Shown here: positions 1-8,477 of the stretch, one piece after another | Layout of the letters: each line of letters opens with the position of its first letter | Numbering within the stretch: position 1 is the first letter of the stretch | Assembly (NCBI RefSeq): GCF_900454025.1 | Contig: NZ_UGQM01000001.1 | Coordinates: 806,001-870,000 of the forward strand | From: Mycolicibacterium gilvum | Lineage (GTDB): Bacteria; Actinomycetota; Actinomycetes; Mycobacteriales; Mycobacteriaceae | DNA length: 64,000 nucleotides | Direction of reading: 5' to 3' | The notes under the pieces: model-generated | What the model was told of the DNA's origin: nothing | The model's database searches: none | The model's input: only the letters and a program-made list of their open reading frames with translations | Program-made: the position numbers and the translations under genes

Positions 1-82
1 GGGCTTCTACTCCTACTGAGTCGCGCCGAACGCAACGCGTGCAGTCGGGAACCGGCCGGCGTCCCCGTGCGCCTAACAGTGT

Positions 83-981
83 GTGAGTGGACTCTTTCTC
101 GGATCGGAGGCGCTGGCCGACGGACGGGTGACCCGCTACGACCTTCGTCGGAGATACGTCAAACTCCATCACAACGTGTACGCGCCTGTCGGCATGGAGC
201 TTTCGGCATGCGATCGCGCGGTCGCGGCGTGGCTGTGGTCGGGACGGCGCGCCACCGTGGCGGGGCTGTCGGCGGCGGCCATGCACGGGTCACGGTGGCT
301 GCCCGACACCGCCCCGGCCGAGCTCACCCGCATGCGGTGCGGCAGGCCGCCGGGTATCGCGATCCATCGGGACACCCTGTTCGACGACGAGGTCTGCCTG
401 GTGCGGAGCATCGACTGCACGACGGTCGCCCGCACCGCATTCGACCTCGGCCGTCGAATTCCCGGCGATGAGGCCATCATTCGCATCGACGCGCTGCTCA
501 ACGCGACCCTCTGCCCGTGTCGCAGGTGAGCGTACTGGCAAGCAGGCATCCCGGGGTGCGCGGACTGCGTCGTCTTCGCACGGTCCTGTCGCTGGTCGAC
601 GGGGGAGCGGAATCGCCGCAGGAGACCCGGTTGCGGCTGGTGCTCGTGCGCCGCGGGCTTCCCCGGCCCGTCACCCAGGTCCCGGTCACCGACTCCAGAG
701 GCCGGGTGGTACGACGCATCGACCTGGGCTGGCCTTGCTACCGGGTCGGTGTCGAGTACGACGGCGGTCTGGGGGCACCTCCCGCTTGCGGGGGACACTG
801 GACGGACCCGCGAGCGCATGCCGAGGACATCGGCCGGCTGGAATTTCTGGCCGGCCGCGGGTGGATCATCGTGCGGGTGAGCGCACTCCATCTGCGCGAC
901 GCCGACGACATACTCCTTCGGGTCGAGCAGGCATTGCGCCGGCGGGGGTGGCCGGGACCGCCGCGAGTGCACGAACATTGA
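83..981 (+). pseudogene. Frameshifted DUF559 / AbiEi-antitoxin-like protein
   Basis: Two adjacent reading frames together make one protein of a family common in mycobacteria: an N-terminal AbiEi-type winged-helix region (frame from GTG 83, with LRRRYVKLHHNVYAP) and a C-terminal DUF559/restriction-endonuclease-like fold (VGVEYDGG about two thirds in, and RLEFLAGRGWIIVRVSALHL). The first frame stops at 529 just after LLNAT. The second picks up in the +1 frame from about 511 as LPVSQVSVLASRHPG. The break lies at about 506-511 and equals one missing or two extra bases. Either the gene is decayed or the base call is wrong. The homologous region reads through without a gap, so the rest of the protein looks preserved. 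Family members are thought to be nuclease-like or antitoxin-like, and no toxin partner is visible here. Confidence 0.6.
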
Positions 982-1036
982 CTGAATTTCGGCGAAAACT
1001 GCGCAGAATGCGTGCATTCGGCGCGCCAACCCGCCC

Positions 1037-1903
1037 CTACGCGGACGCCAGCCGCTTCTTCTCGGCCGCCACGTCGAAATCCGGTGGCGGCCAGGCCATG
1101 TTGAGCCCTTTGAGTGCCTCGATCATCAACTCGGTGATCGCCAGCCGGCTGTACCACTTCCGGTTGCACGGCACGATGTGCCACGGCGCGTGATCGGTCG
1201 ACGTCCGGTCCAGCATCGCCTGGTAGGCCTCCTGGTACGCAGGCCATTTGAGGCGTTCGTCGATGTCGCCCGGGTTGTACTTCCAGTACTTGTCCGGCCG
1301 TTCCAGTCGCTCTGCCAGTCGCTTCTTCTGCTCGTCGAGCGAGACGAACATCGCGACCTTCACCAAAGTCGTTCCACCGTCGACGAGTTCACGTTCGAAG
1401 GCGTTGATCTCGTCGTAGCGCGGCTCCCAGACCTCCGGCGGCACCAGGTTGTGCACCCGCACGATCAGCACGTCCTCGTAGTGCGACCGGTCGAAGACCC
1501 CGATGTGGCCGGCCGAGGGCAGCGCCTTGCGGATCCGCCACAGGTAGTGGTGCGCCAACTCTTCAGCAGTCGGCTTGCCGAAGCTGCGGTACTGCACGCC
1601 CTGCGGGTTGCAGCCTCCGACAACATGTTTGACGATGCCGCCCTTGCCTGCGGTGTCCATGCCCTGCAGCACCAGCAGCACCGAGCGGGTGTCGCCGGAG
1701 CGGCTGTTGGCGTACAGCATCTCCTGCAGCTCGGCGAAACGCACGTTGCGTTCGGCCTGCAGCGTGGGTGCGTCGGACTTGTCGCCGCGGAATCCGGGCG
1801 TCGCATCGGCGTCGATGTCGGCGACCCGGTCGCCCGGCCGGAACCTCAGCTCGACGTGCGGTTCGTGGCTCCACAGCGACGGAAGGTCGTCAGGCTCGGT
1901 CAT
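1037..1903 (-). CDS. ppk2: Polyphosphate kinase 2 family protein (PPK2)
   Basis: Transfers phosphate between polyphosphate and nucleotides in the cytosol. The 288-residue product (ATG at 1903) has the PPK2 P-loop GMDTAGKGG at about residues 81-89 and the Walker B/lid motif FDRSHYED at 137-144, followed by the conserved RLEERL-like and W-K-Y region (PDKYWKYNPGD). Its length matches mycobacterial PPK2 (about 290-295 residues). A TTG at 1915 would add four residues and overlap the upstream regulator stop. The ATG is preferred because it leaves a 4-bp gap after the tetR-type gene, which is probably co-transcribed. Whether it prefers GDP or ADP cannot be told from sequence alone. Confidence 0.9.
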   Translation of the reverse strand: MTEPDDLPSLWSHEPHVELRFRPGDRVADIDADATPGFRGDKSDAPTLQAERNVRFAELQEMLYANSRSGDTRSVLLVLQGMDTAGKGGIVKHVVGGCNPQGVQYRSFGKPTAEELAHHYLWRIRKALPSAGHIGVFDRSHYEDVLIVRVHNLVPPEVWEPRYDEINAFERELVDGGTTLVKVAMFVSLDEQKKRLAERLERPDKYWKYNPGDIDERLKWPAYQEAYQAMLDRTSTDHAPWHIVPCNRKWYSRLAITELMIEALKGLNMAWPPPDFDVAAEKKRLASA

Positions 1904-1907
1904 GCCC

Positions 1908-2612
1908 TCAGTCAAGCAGGCTCGACGGCAGGACCGGGGACGGATGGGGGTTCTGCCGGAACGTCTCCAGCGATCCGTTGACCTCGACGATGCCGCACAG
2001 CGCGCTCCACGACAGCATGGTCAGGTAGTCGATCAGGTCGTCGGAGGTCATCCGCGGGTTCGACATCCACGAGTGTGTGGCGAGCTGCACTCCGCCGACG
2101 GTGTGGAACGCCCACGGCTCGGCGCCGCTGGCGTCCATTCCCGCCGCGGCCATCCTCCTGCGCAGCATCACCGCGAGCATGCGGGCGATGATCGCCTCCG
2201 AGTCGGCGACGGCCTTGCTCTTGCTCGCCGAGTTGTTGGCCATCACGAACTGGTAGGGCTCGGGTTCGTTGGCGACGGTCTCGACGTAGACGCGGATGAC
2301 CTCGCGCGTCAGCTCGTAGCCGTCGAGGTTCGACGTCAGGGCCGCGGCCATGTTCGGGATGAGGGTGGTCTGCGCGAAGCGCATCATCACCGCGGTGGTG
2401 AGGTCGTTCTTGTCGACGAAGTACCGGTAGAGCACCGTTTTGGACACGCCGATCTCCGCGGCGATCTCGTCCATGCTGACGTTGCTGCCGAGGCGGCGGA
2501 TCGCGTCGAGGGTCCCGTCGACCAATTCGTTGCGCCGTTCGACCTTGTGCTGGTGCCAGCGACGCTTACGGCCATCGGTCTTGACCGCCACGGGCGAAGT
2601 GTGTTGGGCCAC
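1908..2612 (-). CDS. TetR/AcrR-family regulator (Rv0472c-like)
   Basis: A 234-residue DNA-binding repressor. The N-terminal helix-turn-helix spans roughly residues 40-75 (NVSMDEIAAEIGVSKTVLYR YF), preceded by a basic stretch (KTDGRKRRWHQHKVERR); the rest is an all-helical ligand and dimerisation domain. The GTG at 2612 gives exactly the length of the M. tuberculosis orthologue Rv0472c as I recall it. A longer open frame upstream has no regulator sequence. It is divergent from the DUF445 gene. A -10 like TATTAT on the minus strand at 2646-2651 is a plausible promoter. Ligand and target genes are unknown; the adjacent ppk2 and DUF445 genes are candidate targets. Confidence 0.88.
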   Translation of the reverse strand: MAQHTSPVAVKTDGRKRRWHQHKVERRNELVDGTLDAIRRLGSNVSMDEIAAEIGVSKTVLYRYFVDKNDLTTAVMMRFAQTTLIPNMAAALTSNLDGYELTREVIRVYVETVANEPEPYQFVMANNSASKSKAVADSEAIIARMLAVMLRRRMAAAGMDASGAEPWAFHTVGGVQLATHSWMSNPRMTSDDLIDYLTMLSWSALCGIVEVNGSLETFRQNPHPSPVLPSSLLD

Positions 2613-2645
2613 GTTCGTGCAGATCCGTTCCTTAAGTCGGTGTCG

Positions 2646-2651
2646 ATAATA
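2646..2651 (-). promoter_or_regulatory. Candidate -10 box for the TetR gene
   Basis: Minus-strand TATTAT sits 33 bp upstream of the GTG start at 2612, in the 114-bp divergent space between the TetR gene and the DUF445 gene. This leaves a leader of about 25-28 nt that carries AAGGAA. Assignment rests on motif and position only. Confidence 0.35.
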
Positions 2652-2726
2652 CGTTGGCCAGGGGCGCAGGTCGTGTCGGACCGCTGCGCCGACGGGGCAC
2701 TCGGCGCGGTAGCGGATGATGTAGGG

Positions 2727-4046
2727 GTGGCACACCGACCTGATGTCGTCGACGCCCCGGTGCGCCGGAGTTTCGCCGAGAAGCTCGCCGGGGCAGATTC
2801 GGCCGCCGACGCGGAACGCCGTCGCGGGTTGCGACGGATGAAGGCCGTCGCGCTGAGCTTCCTGCTCGGCGCGACCGTTGTCTTCCTCGTCTGCAGCTGG
2901 TGGCAGTCCGCGGGCGCTCCCGGATGGGTCGGGTACGTGCGGGCGGCCGCCGAGGCCGGCATGATCGGCGCGCTGGCCGACTGGTTCGCCGTCACCGCCC
3001 TGTTCAAGCACCCTCTGGGCATCCCGATCCCGCACACCGCGATCATCAAGCGCAAGAAGGACCAGCTCGGTGAGGGGCTGGGCAGCTTCGTGCGGGAGAA
3101 CTTCCTGTCCCCGGAGAACGTCGAGACGAAGCTGCGCGACGCCGATGTCGCGGGACGGGCCGGCAAGTGGCTGGCCGAGCCGGTCAACGCCGAGCGGGTG
3201 GCCGCCGAGGCGTCCACCGTGCTTCGCGTGCTGGTCGAGATGCTGCGTGACGAGGACGTCCAGCAGGTGCTGGACCGCATGATCATCAAGCGGATCGCCG
3301 AACCGCAGTGGGGCCCGCCGATCGGCCGTGTCCTGAACTCGCTGCTCGACGAGGGCCGCCAGGAGGCGCTGCTGCAACTGCTCGCCGACCGCGCTTTCCA
3401 GTGGTCGCTCGACTCCGAAGAGATCATCGAGCGCGTCATCGAGCGCGATTCACCGCAGTGGTCACCGCGCTGGGTGGACCATCTGGTCGGCGATCGCATC
3501 CACCGCGAACTGGTCGATTTCACCGACAAGGTGCGGCGCAACCCCGACCACGAGCTGCGCCGGTCGGCGACCCGGTTCCTGTTCGAGTTCGCGGGCGACC
3601 TGCAGAACGACGCGGTGACGATCCAGAAGGCCGAGAACGTCAAGGAACAGATCATGGCCCGCGACGAGGTCGCCCGGGCCGCCGAGACCGCGTGGAGCGC
3701 GGCGAAGCGGATCATCCTGGAGTCGGTCGACGACCCGTCCTCGACCCTGCGCGCGCGTATCGCGGACACCGTGGTGCGGTTCGGGGAGTCGCTGCGCGAC
3801 GACGTGGAGATGCGCGACAAGGTCGACAACTGGATCGTGCGCGGTGCGAACCATCTGGTCTCGGAGTATGGGGCGGAGATCACAACGATCATCACCGACA
3901 CGATCGAGCGCTGGGACGCCGAAGAGGCCAGTCGCCGGATCGAACTCCATGTGGGCCGTGACCTGCAGTTCATCCGCATCAACGGCACCGTGGTCGGTTC
4001 GTTGGCGGGTCTGGTGATCTACACCGTGGCGCAGCTACTGTTCTGA
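2727..4046 (+). CDS. DUF445 membrane protein (Rv0473-like)
   Basis: A 439-residue DUF445 protein. It has an N-terminal transmembrane helix (AVALSFLLGATVVFLV, about residues 45-62), then the family signature AAAEAGMIGALADWFAV with ALFKHPLGIPIPHTAII, a long soluble helical region, and a C-terminal hydrophobic helix (VVGSLAGLVIYTVAQLL). This topology, anchored at both ends, is typical of the family, whose function is unknown. The start is chosen at GTG 2727 because it lies just after the divergent promoter space and gives close to the usual length. The frame stays open far upstream but encodes only antisense shadow. An ATG further in (MKAVALS) is possible. Confidence 0.8.
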   Translation: MAHRPDVVDAPVRRSFAEKLAGADSAADAERRRGLRRMKAVALSFLLGATVVFLVCSWWQSAGAPGWVGYVRAAAEAGMIGALADWFAVTALFKHPLGIPIPHTAIIKRKKDQLGEGLGSFVRENFLSPENVETKLRDADVAGRAGKWLAEPVNAERVAAEASTVLRVLVEMLRDEDVQQVLDRMIIKRIAEPQWGPPIGRVLNSLLDEGRQEALLQLLADRAFQWSLDSEEIIERVIERDSPQWSPRWVDHLVGDRIHRELVDFTDKVRRNPDHELRRSATRFLFEFAGDLQNDAVTIQKAENVKEQIMARDEVARAAETAWSAAKRIILESVDDPSSTLRARIADTVVRFGESLRDDVEMRDKVDNWIVRGANHLVSEYGAEITTIITDTIERWDAEEASRRIELHVGRDLQFIRINGTVVGSLAGLVIYTVAQLLF

Positions 4047-4049
4047 CCT

Positions 4050-4080
4050 GCGCTAACTCAGTGCTTGCAAAAGTTAGCAC
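4050..4080. promoter_or_regulatory. Inverted repeat upstream of the XRE regulator
   Basis: Arms GCGCTAACT (4050-4058) and AGTTAGCAC (4072-4080) match at eight of nine positions around a 13-nt spacer. They lie immediately after the DUF445 stop codon and 60 bp before the XRE gene. The spacing fits two turns of a dimeric helix-turn-helix protein, so autoregulation by the downstream regulator is a reasonable guess. Confidence 0.4.
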
Positions 4081-4139
4081 TCCGTCGTACGGTGGGTTTT
4101 GTCGGTAACCGGATACCCATCGCACGTGAGGGAGCAGGC

Positions 4140-4688
4140 ATGCCACCGCCGCCGCAGGATGAGAATCTTGCCGCTGTCGTGTCCAACGCCGCACAGGACA
4201 TCGGGTCGTTCATCCGCTCCCAGCGCGAAGCTGCGCAGGTGTCGGTGCGGCAACTGGCTGAGAAGGCGGGAGTTTCCAACCCGTACCTCAGCCAGATCGA
4301 GCGCGGTCTGCGGAAGCCGTCCGCAGACGTGCTCAACCAGATCGCCAAAGCGCTGCGGGTCTCTGCCGAGGTGCTCTACATCCAGGCGGGGATCCTCGAA
4401 CCGGGTGACACCAACGAGGTCCGCGACGCGATCATCACCGACATGGCGATCAACGAGCGGCAGAAGCAGGTGCTGCTCGACATCTACACGTCGTTCTGCC
4501 AGCAGAACGAAGCCGCACTTGCGGAGGCCGCCGCCGCCGAGGAAATGGCGAAGGCATCCGCGGACAGTGTCAGCGACGCAGATGAGGAGCCCACGACTGA
4601 ACAAGGCACGAGCGCTCTAGAAATCTCCCGAACTCCGCAATCCATTGCAGAACTCAATCTTCAGAAGGAAGGACTCCACCATGGCTGA
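4140..4688 (+). CDS. XRE-family HTH regulator (Rv0474-like)
   Basis: A 182-residue cytosolic regulator. A classic Cro/C1-type helix-turn-helix lies at about residues 20-75 ([20 protein letters not shown], then [16 protein letters not shown]). A C-terminal acidic, Ala/Glu-rich tail follows and is longer than in the 140-residue M. tuberculosis orthologue. ATG 4140 is preceded by GAGGGAGCAGG. The stop overlaps the hbhA start by 8 bp, so the two genes are probably co-transcribed and coupled, although hbhA also has a strong Shine-Dalgarno of its own. I recall Rv0474 being described as copper-responsive; that cannot be seen here. Confidence 0.88.
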   Translation: MPPPPQDENLAAVVSNAAQDIGSFIRSQREAAQVSVRQLAEKAGVSNPYLSQIERGLRKPSADVLNQIAKALRVSAEVLYIQAGILEPGDTNEVRDAIITDMAINERQKQVLLDIYTSFCQQNEAALAEAAAAEEMAKASADSVSDADEEPTTEQGTSALEISRTPQSIAELNLQKEGLHHG

Positions 4689-5343
4689 GGCCAAGAACCA
4701 ACTCGATGTCGACGATCTGAAGGCCCCGCTGCTCGCCGCCGTGGGTGCTGCCGACCTCGCTCTCGAGCGTGTCAACGAGATCGTCGCGACGCTGCGTGAG
4801 CGCGCCGGCGACGCCCGCACCGACGCCGAGACCCGCGTCGAAGAGAGCCGCGCCCGGGTCGCGAAGCTGCAGGAAGACCTGCCCAACCAGTTCGGCGACC
4901 TGCGTGACCGGTTGACCTCCGACGAACTGCGCAAGTTCGCCGAGGGCTACGCCGAGGCCGCCCAGACCACCTACACCAAGCTGATCGAGCGCGGTGAGGC
5001 CGCTCTGGAGCGCCTGCGCAGCCAGCCCGCCCTCGAGGGCGCGGCCAGCCGGGTCGAGGAGTACACCGACCAGGCCGTCGAGCTGACGCAGGAGGCGCTG
5101 GGCAACGTCGCGTCGCAGACCCGCGCCGTCGGCGAGCGCGCCGCCAAGCTGGTCGGTGTCGAGCTGCCGAAGAAGGCCGAGTCGGCCGCCGAGCCGGTGA
5201 AGAAGGCCGCCGAGAAGGCTCCCGCCAAGAAGGCGCCGGCCAAGAAGGCGACCCCGGCCGCGGCTGCGAAGGCCAACCCGACCGTCCCGGCCAAGAAGGC
5301 CCCCGCCAAGAAGGCGCCGGCCAAGAAGGTCACCCAGAAGTAA
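4681..5343 (+). CDS. hbhA: Heparin-binding hemagglutinin HbhA
   Basis: Surface-exposed adhesin of mycobacteria that binds heparan sulphate and also associates with lipid inclusions. The 220-residue protein has the conserved N-terminus ([17 protein letters not shown]), a long helical coiled-coil region to about residue 160, and a lysine-rich C-terminus of [12 protein letters not shown] repeats (from about residue 165), the heparin-binding part that is methylated in pathogens. No signal peptide is present, as usual for HbhA. A strong ribosome binding site (GAAGGAAGGA, 4664-4673) precedes the ATG. Free-living mycobacteria also carry it, so its presence does not imply pathogenicity. Confidence 0.96.
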   Translation: MAEAKNQLDVDDLKAPLLAAVGAADLALERVNEIVATLRERAGDARTDAETRVEESRARVAKLQEDLPNQFGDLRDRLTSDELRKFAEGYAEAAQTTYTKLIERGEAALERLRSQPALEGAASRVEEYTDQAVELTQEALGNVASQTRAVGERAAKLVGVELPKKAESAAEPVKKAAEKAPAKKAPAKKATPAAAAKANPTVPAKKAPAKKAPAKKVTQK

Positions 5344-5405
5344 GCCGACATCACCCGTGAGTGGGTGAAGGTCGAACAGGGGACGTAACCCGTAGGCTGT
5401 GGAGC

Positions 5406-5687
5406 GTGGAGCTCATCGACTTGGCGGGTTACGTCCTCCGTGCATTGAAGGTCGCTGTGTTGGTTGCTGCGGTCTATGCATTCGTACATGCTGCGATGCA
5501 GCGTCCGGACGCCTACACCGCGGTCGACAAGCTCACCAAGCCGGTCTGGCTGGTGATCCTCGGTGTCGGTGTGCTGCTTCTGGCGGTGTTCGACGTGATG
5601 GGGATGGCGATCGCGGCCGTCGCAGCCGGCGTCTACATCGTCGATGTACGTCCGAAGATTCTTGAGGTGCAAGGGAAGTCGCGCTGA
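5406..5687 (+). CDS. DUF2516 small membrane protein (Rv0476-like)
   Basis: A 93-residue protein with three hydrophobic stretches ([36 protein letters not shown] and [18 protein letters not shown]), typical of the DUF2516 family found next to hbhA in mycobacteria. GTG 5406 is chosen because the family begins near [12 protein letters not shown]. Its stop codon shares one base with the ATG of the next gene, so the two are translationally coupled. Function is unknown. Confidence 0.8.
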   Translation: MELIDLAGYVLRALKVAVLVAAVYAFVHAAMQRPDAYTAVDKLTKPVWLVILGVGVLLLAVFDVMGMAIAAVAAGVYIVDVRPKILEVQGKSR

Positions 5688-6097
5688 TGCGGTGGATGCC
5701 CGCGGCCCTGGCGGCGGTGACGCTGCCCGTTCTGCTCGCTCCCGCGGCGACCGCCACGCCGGCCGCCCCGGCTCCGCCCTACATCGACCACGTCACGTGG
5801 GCGAAGTGGGGAGACCTGTCGAGCCTGCGCGTCTACCCGACGCCGGGGGCCCGCCGGGCGTCGGGTCACGCCGGCACCCAACCGCTGGCCGATGCCGCGT
5901 GGAACGAGATCCTCGCGCTGGCCCCGGACGCCGCGATCCCCGGCATGCGCGATCAGTTCCTGTGCCACTGGAACCTCGCCGAATTCGTCGAACCGGGCAA
6001 GACGAGCTGGAACCTCGAACCATGGCGTCCTGAGGTCAGCTACGAGCAGATGGTCGCCAAGCGCTGCAACCCGGGCGGCACCGAAGAGCCCTTCTGA
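5687..6097 (+). CDS. Secreted DUF2599 protein (Rv0477-like)
   Basis: A 136-residue exported protein. A cleavable signal peptide occupies about residues 1-23 (hydrophobic [15 protein letters not shown], then an ATA-type cleavage site). The mature part contains the DUF2599 core, with [18 protein letters not shown] near the start, a WNL pair and two cysteines (FLCHWN and AKRCN) that could form a disulphide outside the cell. It is the middle gene of a tightly overlapped run and ends in TGATG shared with deoC. Role unknown. Confidence 0.8.
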   Translation: MRWMPAALAAVTLPVLLAPAATATPAAPAPPYIDHVTWAKWGDLSSLRVYPTPGARRASGHAGTQPLADAAWNEILALAPDAAIPGMRDQFLCHWNLAEFVEPGKTSWNLEPWRPEVSYEQMVAKRCNPGGTEEPF

Positions 6098-6774
6098 TGG
6101 GGTCCTACACCCGCGCCCAGGTCGCCGCCCTGGTCGATCACACGCTTCTCAAGCCGGAAGTGACCGAGGCCGACATCGAGGCGGTGGTCGCCGAGGCGCT
6201 CGCGCTGGAGGTGAAGGCGATCTGCGTGTCGCCCACCTTCGTGGCCGCTGTCGCGTCACTGGCCCCCGCGGCCACCGTGGCCTCGGTCGTCGGATTCCCG
6301 TCCGGCAAGCACCTGTCCTCGGTGAAGGCCGCCGAGGCGCAGGCGGCCGCCGCGGCCGGGGCCGCCGAGATCGACATGGTGATCGACGTCGGCGCCGCGC
6401 TGGCCGGTCAGCTGGACGCCGTGCGCGCCGACATCGCCGCGGTGCGCGACGCCGCGCCGGAAGCGGTGCTCAAGGTGATCGTCGAGTCGGCGGCCCTGCT
6501 GGAGTTCGGCGGGCAGCCGATTCTGCTCGACGTGTGCCGGATCGCCGAGGACGCCGGTGCCGACTTCGTCAAGACCTCGACAGGCTTCCATCCCAGCGGC
6601 GGCGCGTCGCCGCGGGCGGTCGAACTGATGGCGGGCGCCGTCGGCGGCCGGCTCGGGGTCAAAGCCAGCGGCGGCATCCGGACCGCCGCAGCGGCGACGG
6701 AGATGCTCGACGCCGGCGCGACCCGGCTCGGTCTGTCCGGAACCCGCGCGGTGCTCGACGGCTTACGCGCTTAG
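6097..6774 (+). CDS. deoC: Deoxyribose-phosphate aldolase
   Basis: Cleaves 2-deoxyribose-5-phosphate to glyceraldehyde-3-phosphate and acetaldehyde, in deoxynucleoside salvage. The 225-residue TIM barrel is full length. The Schiff-base lysine lies in DFVKTSTGF (about residue 159), with a second conserved lysine in VKASGGIRT and the LKVI strand before. The ATG overlaps the preceding stop by one base, and the 3' end overlaps the convergent DUF2993 gene by 4 bp. Confidence 0.96.
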   Translation: MGSYTRAQVAALVDHTLLKPEVTEADIEAVVAEALALEVKAICVSPTFVAAVASLAPAATVASVVGFPSGKHLSSVKAAEAQAAAAAGAAEIDMVIDVGAALAGQLDAVRADIAAVRDAAPEAVLKVIVESAALLEFGGQPILLDVCRIAEDAGADFVKTSTGFHPSGGASPRAVELMAGAVGGRLGVKASGGIRTAAAATEMLDAGATRLGLSGTRAVLDGLRA

Positions 6775-7628
6775 AGGCCCGCGAAGCAGGGATCCTGCTG
6801 GCCCTTCGGGATCGATGCGTTGCTGGTCGAGAACTGGCTCACCACACCGGAATCGGTGACCTCGACGGAATCGGCGCGGATGTCCATCGGGTAGTCCTGG
6901 GTGAGCCGCTCGGTGAATGCGTCGAGAGCCGGTTGCACCGCCTCGCGAGGGAGGGTGAACCCGAGACCGGTGACCTGCTGAACCTGCAGGGAGAGTCCGC
7001 CGTTGACGACGACAGGCTTGGCGGTGATGCTGCCGAGCGCGCCTTCGAGCTCGATGGTGCCGGCGCCGGCATCGGTTGTGACCGCGTTGACGAAGCTGCC
7101 GACCAGCGGAATGGCGCCCTGGATCGTCTCCCGGATGCCCTCGGTGCTCCAGCTGATGTTCGCGACGAGTGAGCCGATCGAACCGCTCGACGTCGCGGAG
7201 TCCTCCAGCCGCACGTCGTTGATGTCGATGTTGAGCTTCATGCCCTTGGCGTCGCGGACCTGATTGCCCGCGGTCTCGATGCGGATGTTGTCGTAGTGGC
7301 CCGACAGGTGCTGCAGCAGGAACGGCGGCATGACACCGAACGATGCGGTCGCATCGTCCTGCACGACGCACTCGATGGTGCCGGCGACGACGGTGTCGGC
7401 GCGGTTGCGCGCGTAGAGCTCCGTGCCGAGCAGGCCGGCGAACACCAGCGCGAGCACGATCACCACCACGAGCACGACCGATACGGGGTCGCTGAAGATC
7501 CTCTTGAGCTTCGCGGGAAGCGAGGAGTCGTCCTGTGGCGCGGGCGCCGACGGTTGGCTCGGGTCCTGCGGAAACGGCCCCGGCGCGGTGCCGGGCTGCT
7601 GCGGCGGACGGGCCCAGGGATCGGTCAT
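6771..7628 (-). CDS. DUF2993 membrane-anchored protein (Rv0479c-like)
   Basis: A 285-residue envelope protein. A Pro-rich cytosolic N-terminus (residues 1-40) is followed by one transmembrane helix ([20 protein letters not shown], about 47-66) and an external DUF2993 domain made mostly of beta structure. The family includes LmeA, a periplasmic factor in lipomannan metabolism, but which activity this member has is not visible. Its start overlaps the stop of the upstream hydrolase gene (ATGA), so the two are coupled. Confidence 0.8.
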   Translation of the reverse strand: MTDPWARPPQQPGTAPGPFPQDPSQPSAPAPQDDSSLPAKLKRIFSDPVSVVLVVVIVLALVFAGLLGTELYARNRADTVVAGTIECVVQDDATASFGVMPPFLLQHLSGHYDNIRIETAGNQVRDAKGMKLNIDINDVRLEDSATSSGSIGSLVANISWSTEGIRETIQGAIPLVGSFVNAVTTDAGAGTIELEGALGSITAKPVVVNGGLSLQVQQVTGLGFTLPREAVQPALDAFTERLTQDYPMDIRADSVEVTDSGVVSQFSTSNASIPKGQQDPCFAGL

Positions 7629-8464
7629 CCCCGCGATTCTGCCTTACCGCGATGAGCGAAACCTGAGCGGTTCTGCATCACCGCCACCGTCTGGCGTGCT
7701 TTCCGGGCCGCCTCGAGGTCGACGTCGCACACCAGCAACTCGGGATCGTCACCGGCGGAGGCCAGCACCTCACCCAGCGCGGAGGCGACCAGGCTGCCCC
7801 CCACCCCGGTGGGCCCGAGCGCGGCGATCTCGTCGCCGGGGTAGGCCTGACCCACCGCGGCGACCACGCTGCTGGTGTCGATCGCCCGGGCTCTGGCCAG
7901 CAGCGTCCACTGCTCGAGCTTGCCCGGACCGGTGCCCCAGGAGGCGTGCGCGGTGATGATCTCGGCGCCGCGGTCGGCGAGCTCGACGTAGAGCTCCGGG
8001 AAGCGGATGTCGTAGCAGAGCGTCAGCCCGACGGTGACCGGGCCCGACTCGGTGTCCACGGAGATGACGACCGGTTCGCGTCCCGGCGCCACCGTCTTGG
8101 ACTCGAGGAAGCCGAACGCGTCGTAGAGGTGGATCTTGTCGTAGCGCGCCTCCACCCCGGGCCCGGTGGCCAGCAGCGTGTTGAACGAGCGGCCATCGTC
8201 AGAGGGCACGAACATGCCCGCGACGACGACGATGCCCGCGCGTGCCGCGATGTCGCGGACCGCGTTGGCCCAGGGCCCGTCGAACGGTTCGGCGACCCCG
8301 CCGAGCGGGACCCCGAAGCGCACCATGGTGGCCTCCGGAAAGAGCACCAGCGACGCACCCGCGTCGACGGCGCGACGGGTGTACTCCTCGACCAGCGTCA
8401 GGTTGGCCGCGGGGTCGGTGCTGCTCTGGATCTGGGCCAGCGCGATTCGCATTCCTGAACGCAT
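7625..8464 (-). CDS. Carbon-nitrogen (nitrilase-family) hydrolase (Rv0480c-like)
   Basis: A cytosolic amidase of the nitrilase superfamily. The Glu-Lys-Cys triad is complete: E44 in LFPEAT, K110 in YDKIHLYD and C150 in LTLCYDIRFPE. The layout resembles the deaminated-glutathione amidase/omega-amidase (Nit) branch, but the substrate is not certain. ATG 8464 is preferred over the ATG at 8452 because a TAGGCT box on the minus strand (8471-8476) lies exactly 6 nt upstream, the pattern of a leaderless mycobacterial mRNA. Next to it on the same strand is the ureohydrolase gene, 13 bp upstream. Confidence 0.88.
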   Translation of the reverse strand: MRSGMRIALAQIQSSTDPAANLTLVEEYTRRAVDAGASLVLFPEATMVRFGVPLGGVAEPFDGPWANAVRDIAARAGIVVVAGMFVPSDDGRSFNTLLATGPGVEARYDKIHLYDAFGFLESKTVAPGREPVVISVDTESGPVTVGLTLCYDIRFPELYVELADRGAEIITAHASWGTGPGKLEQWTLLARARAIDTSSVVAAVGQAYPGDEIAALGPTGVGGSLVASALGEVLASAGDDPELLVCDVDLEAARKARQTVAVMQNRSGFAHRGKAESRG

Positions 8465-8470
8465 GGCACC

Positions 8471-8476
8471 AGCCTA
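8471..8476 (-). promoter_or_regulatory. Leaderless -10 box for the nitrilase-family gene
   Basis: Minus-strand TAGGCT fits TANNNT and ends 6 nt before the ATG at 8464, so transcription would start at the start codon. It sits in the 13-bp gap after the ureohydrolase stop, giving the hydrolase/DUF2993 pair its own promoter. Confidence 0.5.
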
Positions 8477-8477
8477 G

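Noticed and set aside
2..19. Tail of an upstream coding sequence (reads GFYSY then stop)
   Set aside because: Five codons are too few to support a gene call, and a stop in one frame at the window edge is expected by chance.
5200..5343. Tandem lysine repeats of hbhA as a CRISPR-like or mobile repeat
   Set aside because: The short repeats are coding (KKAPAKKA units) and typical of the heparin-binding tail.
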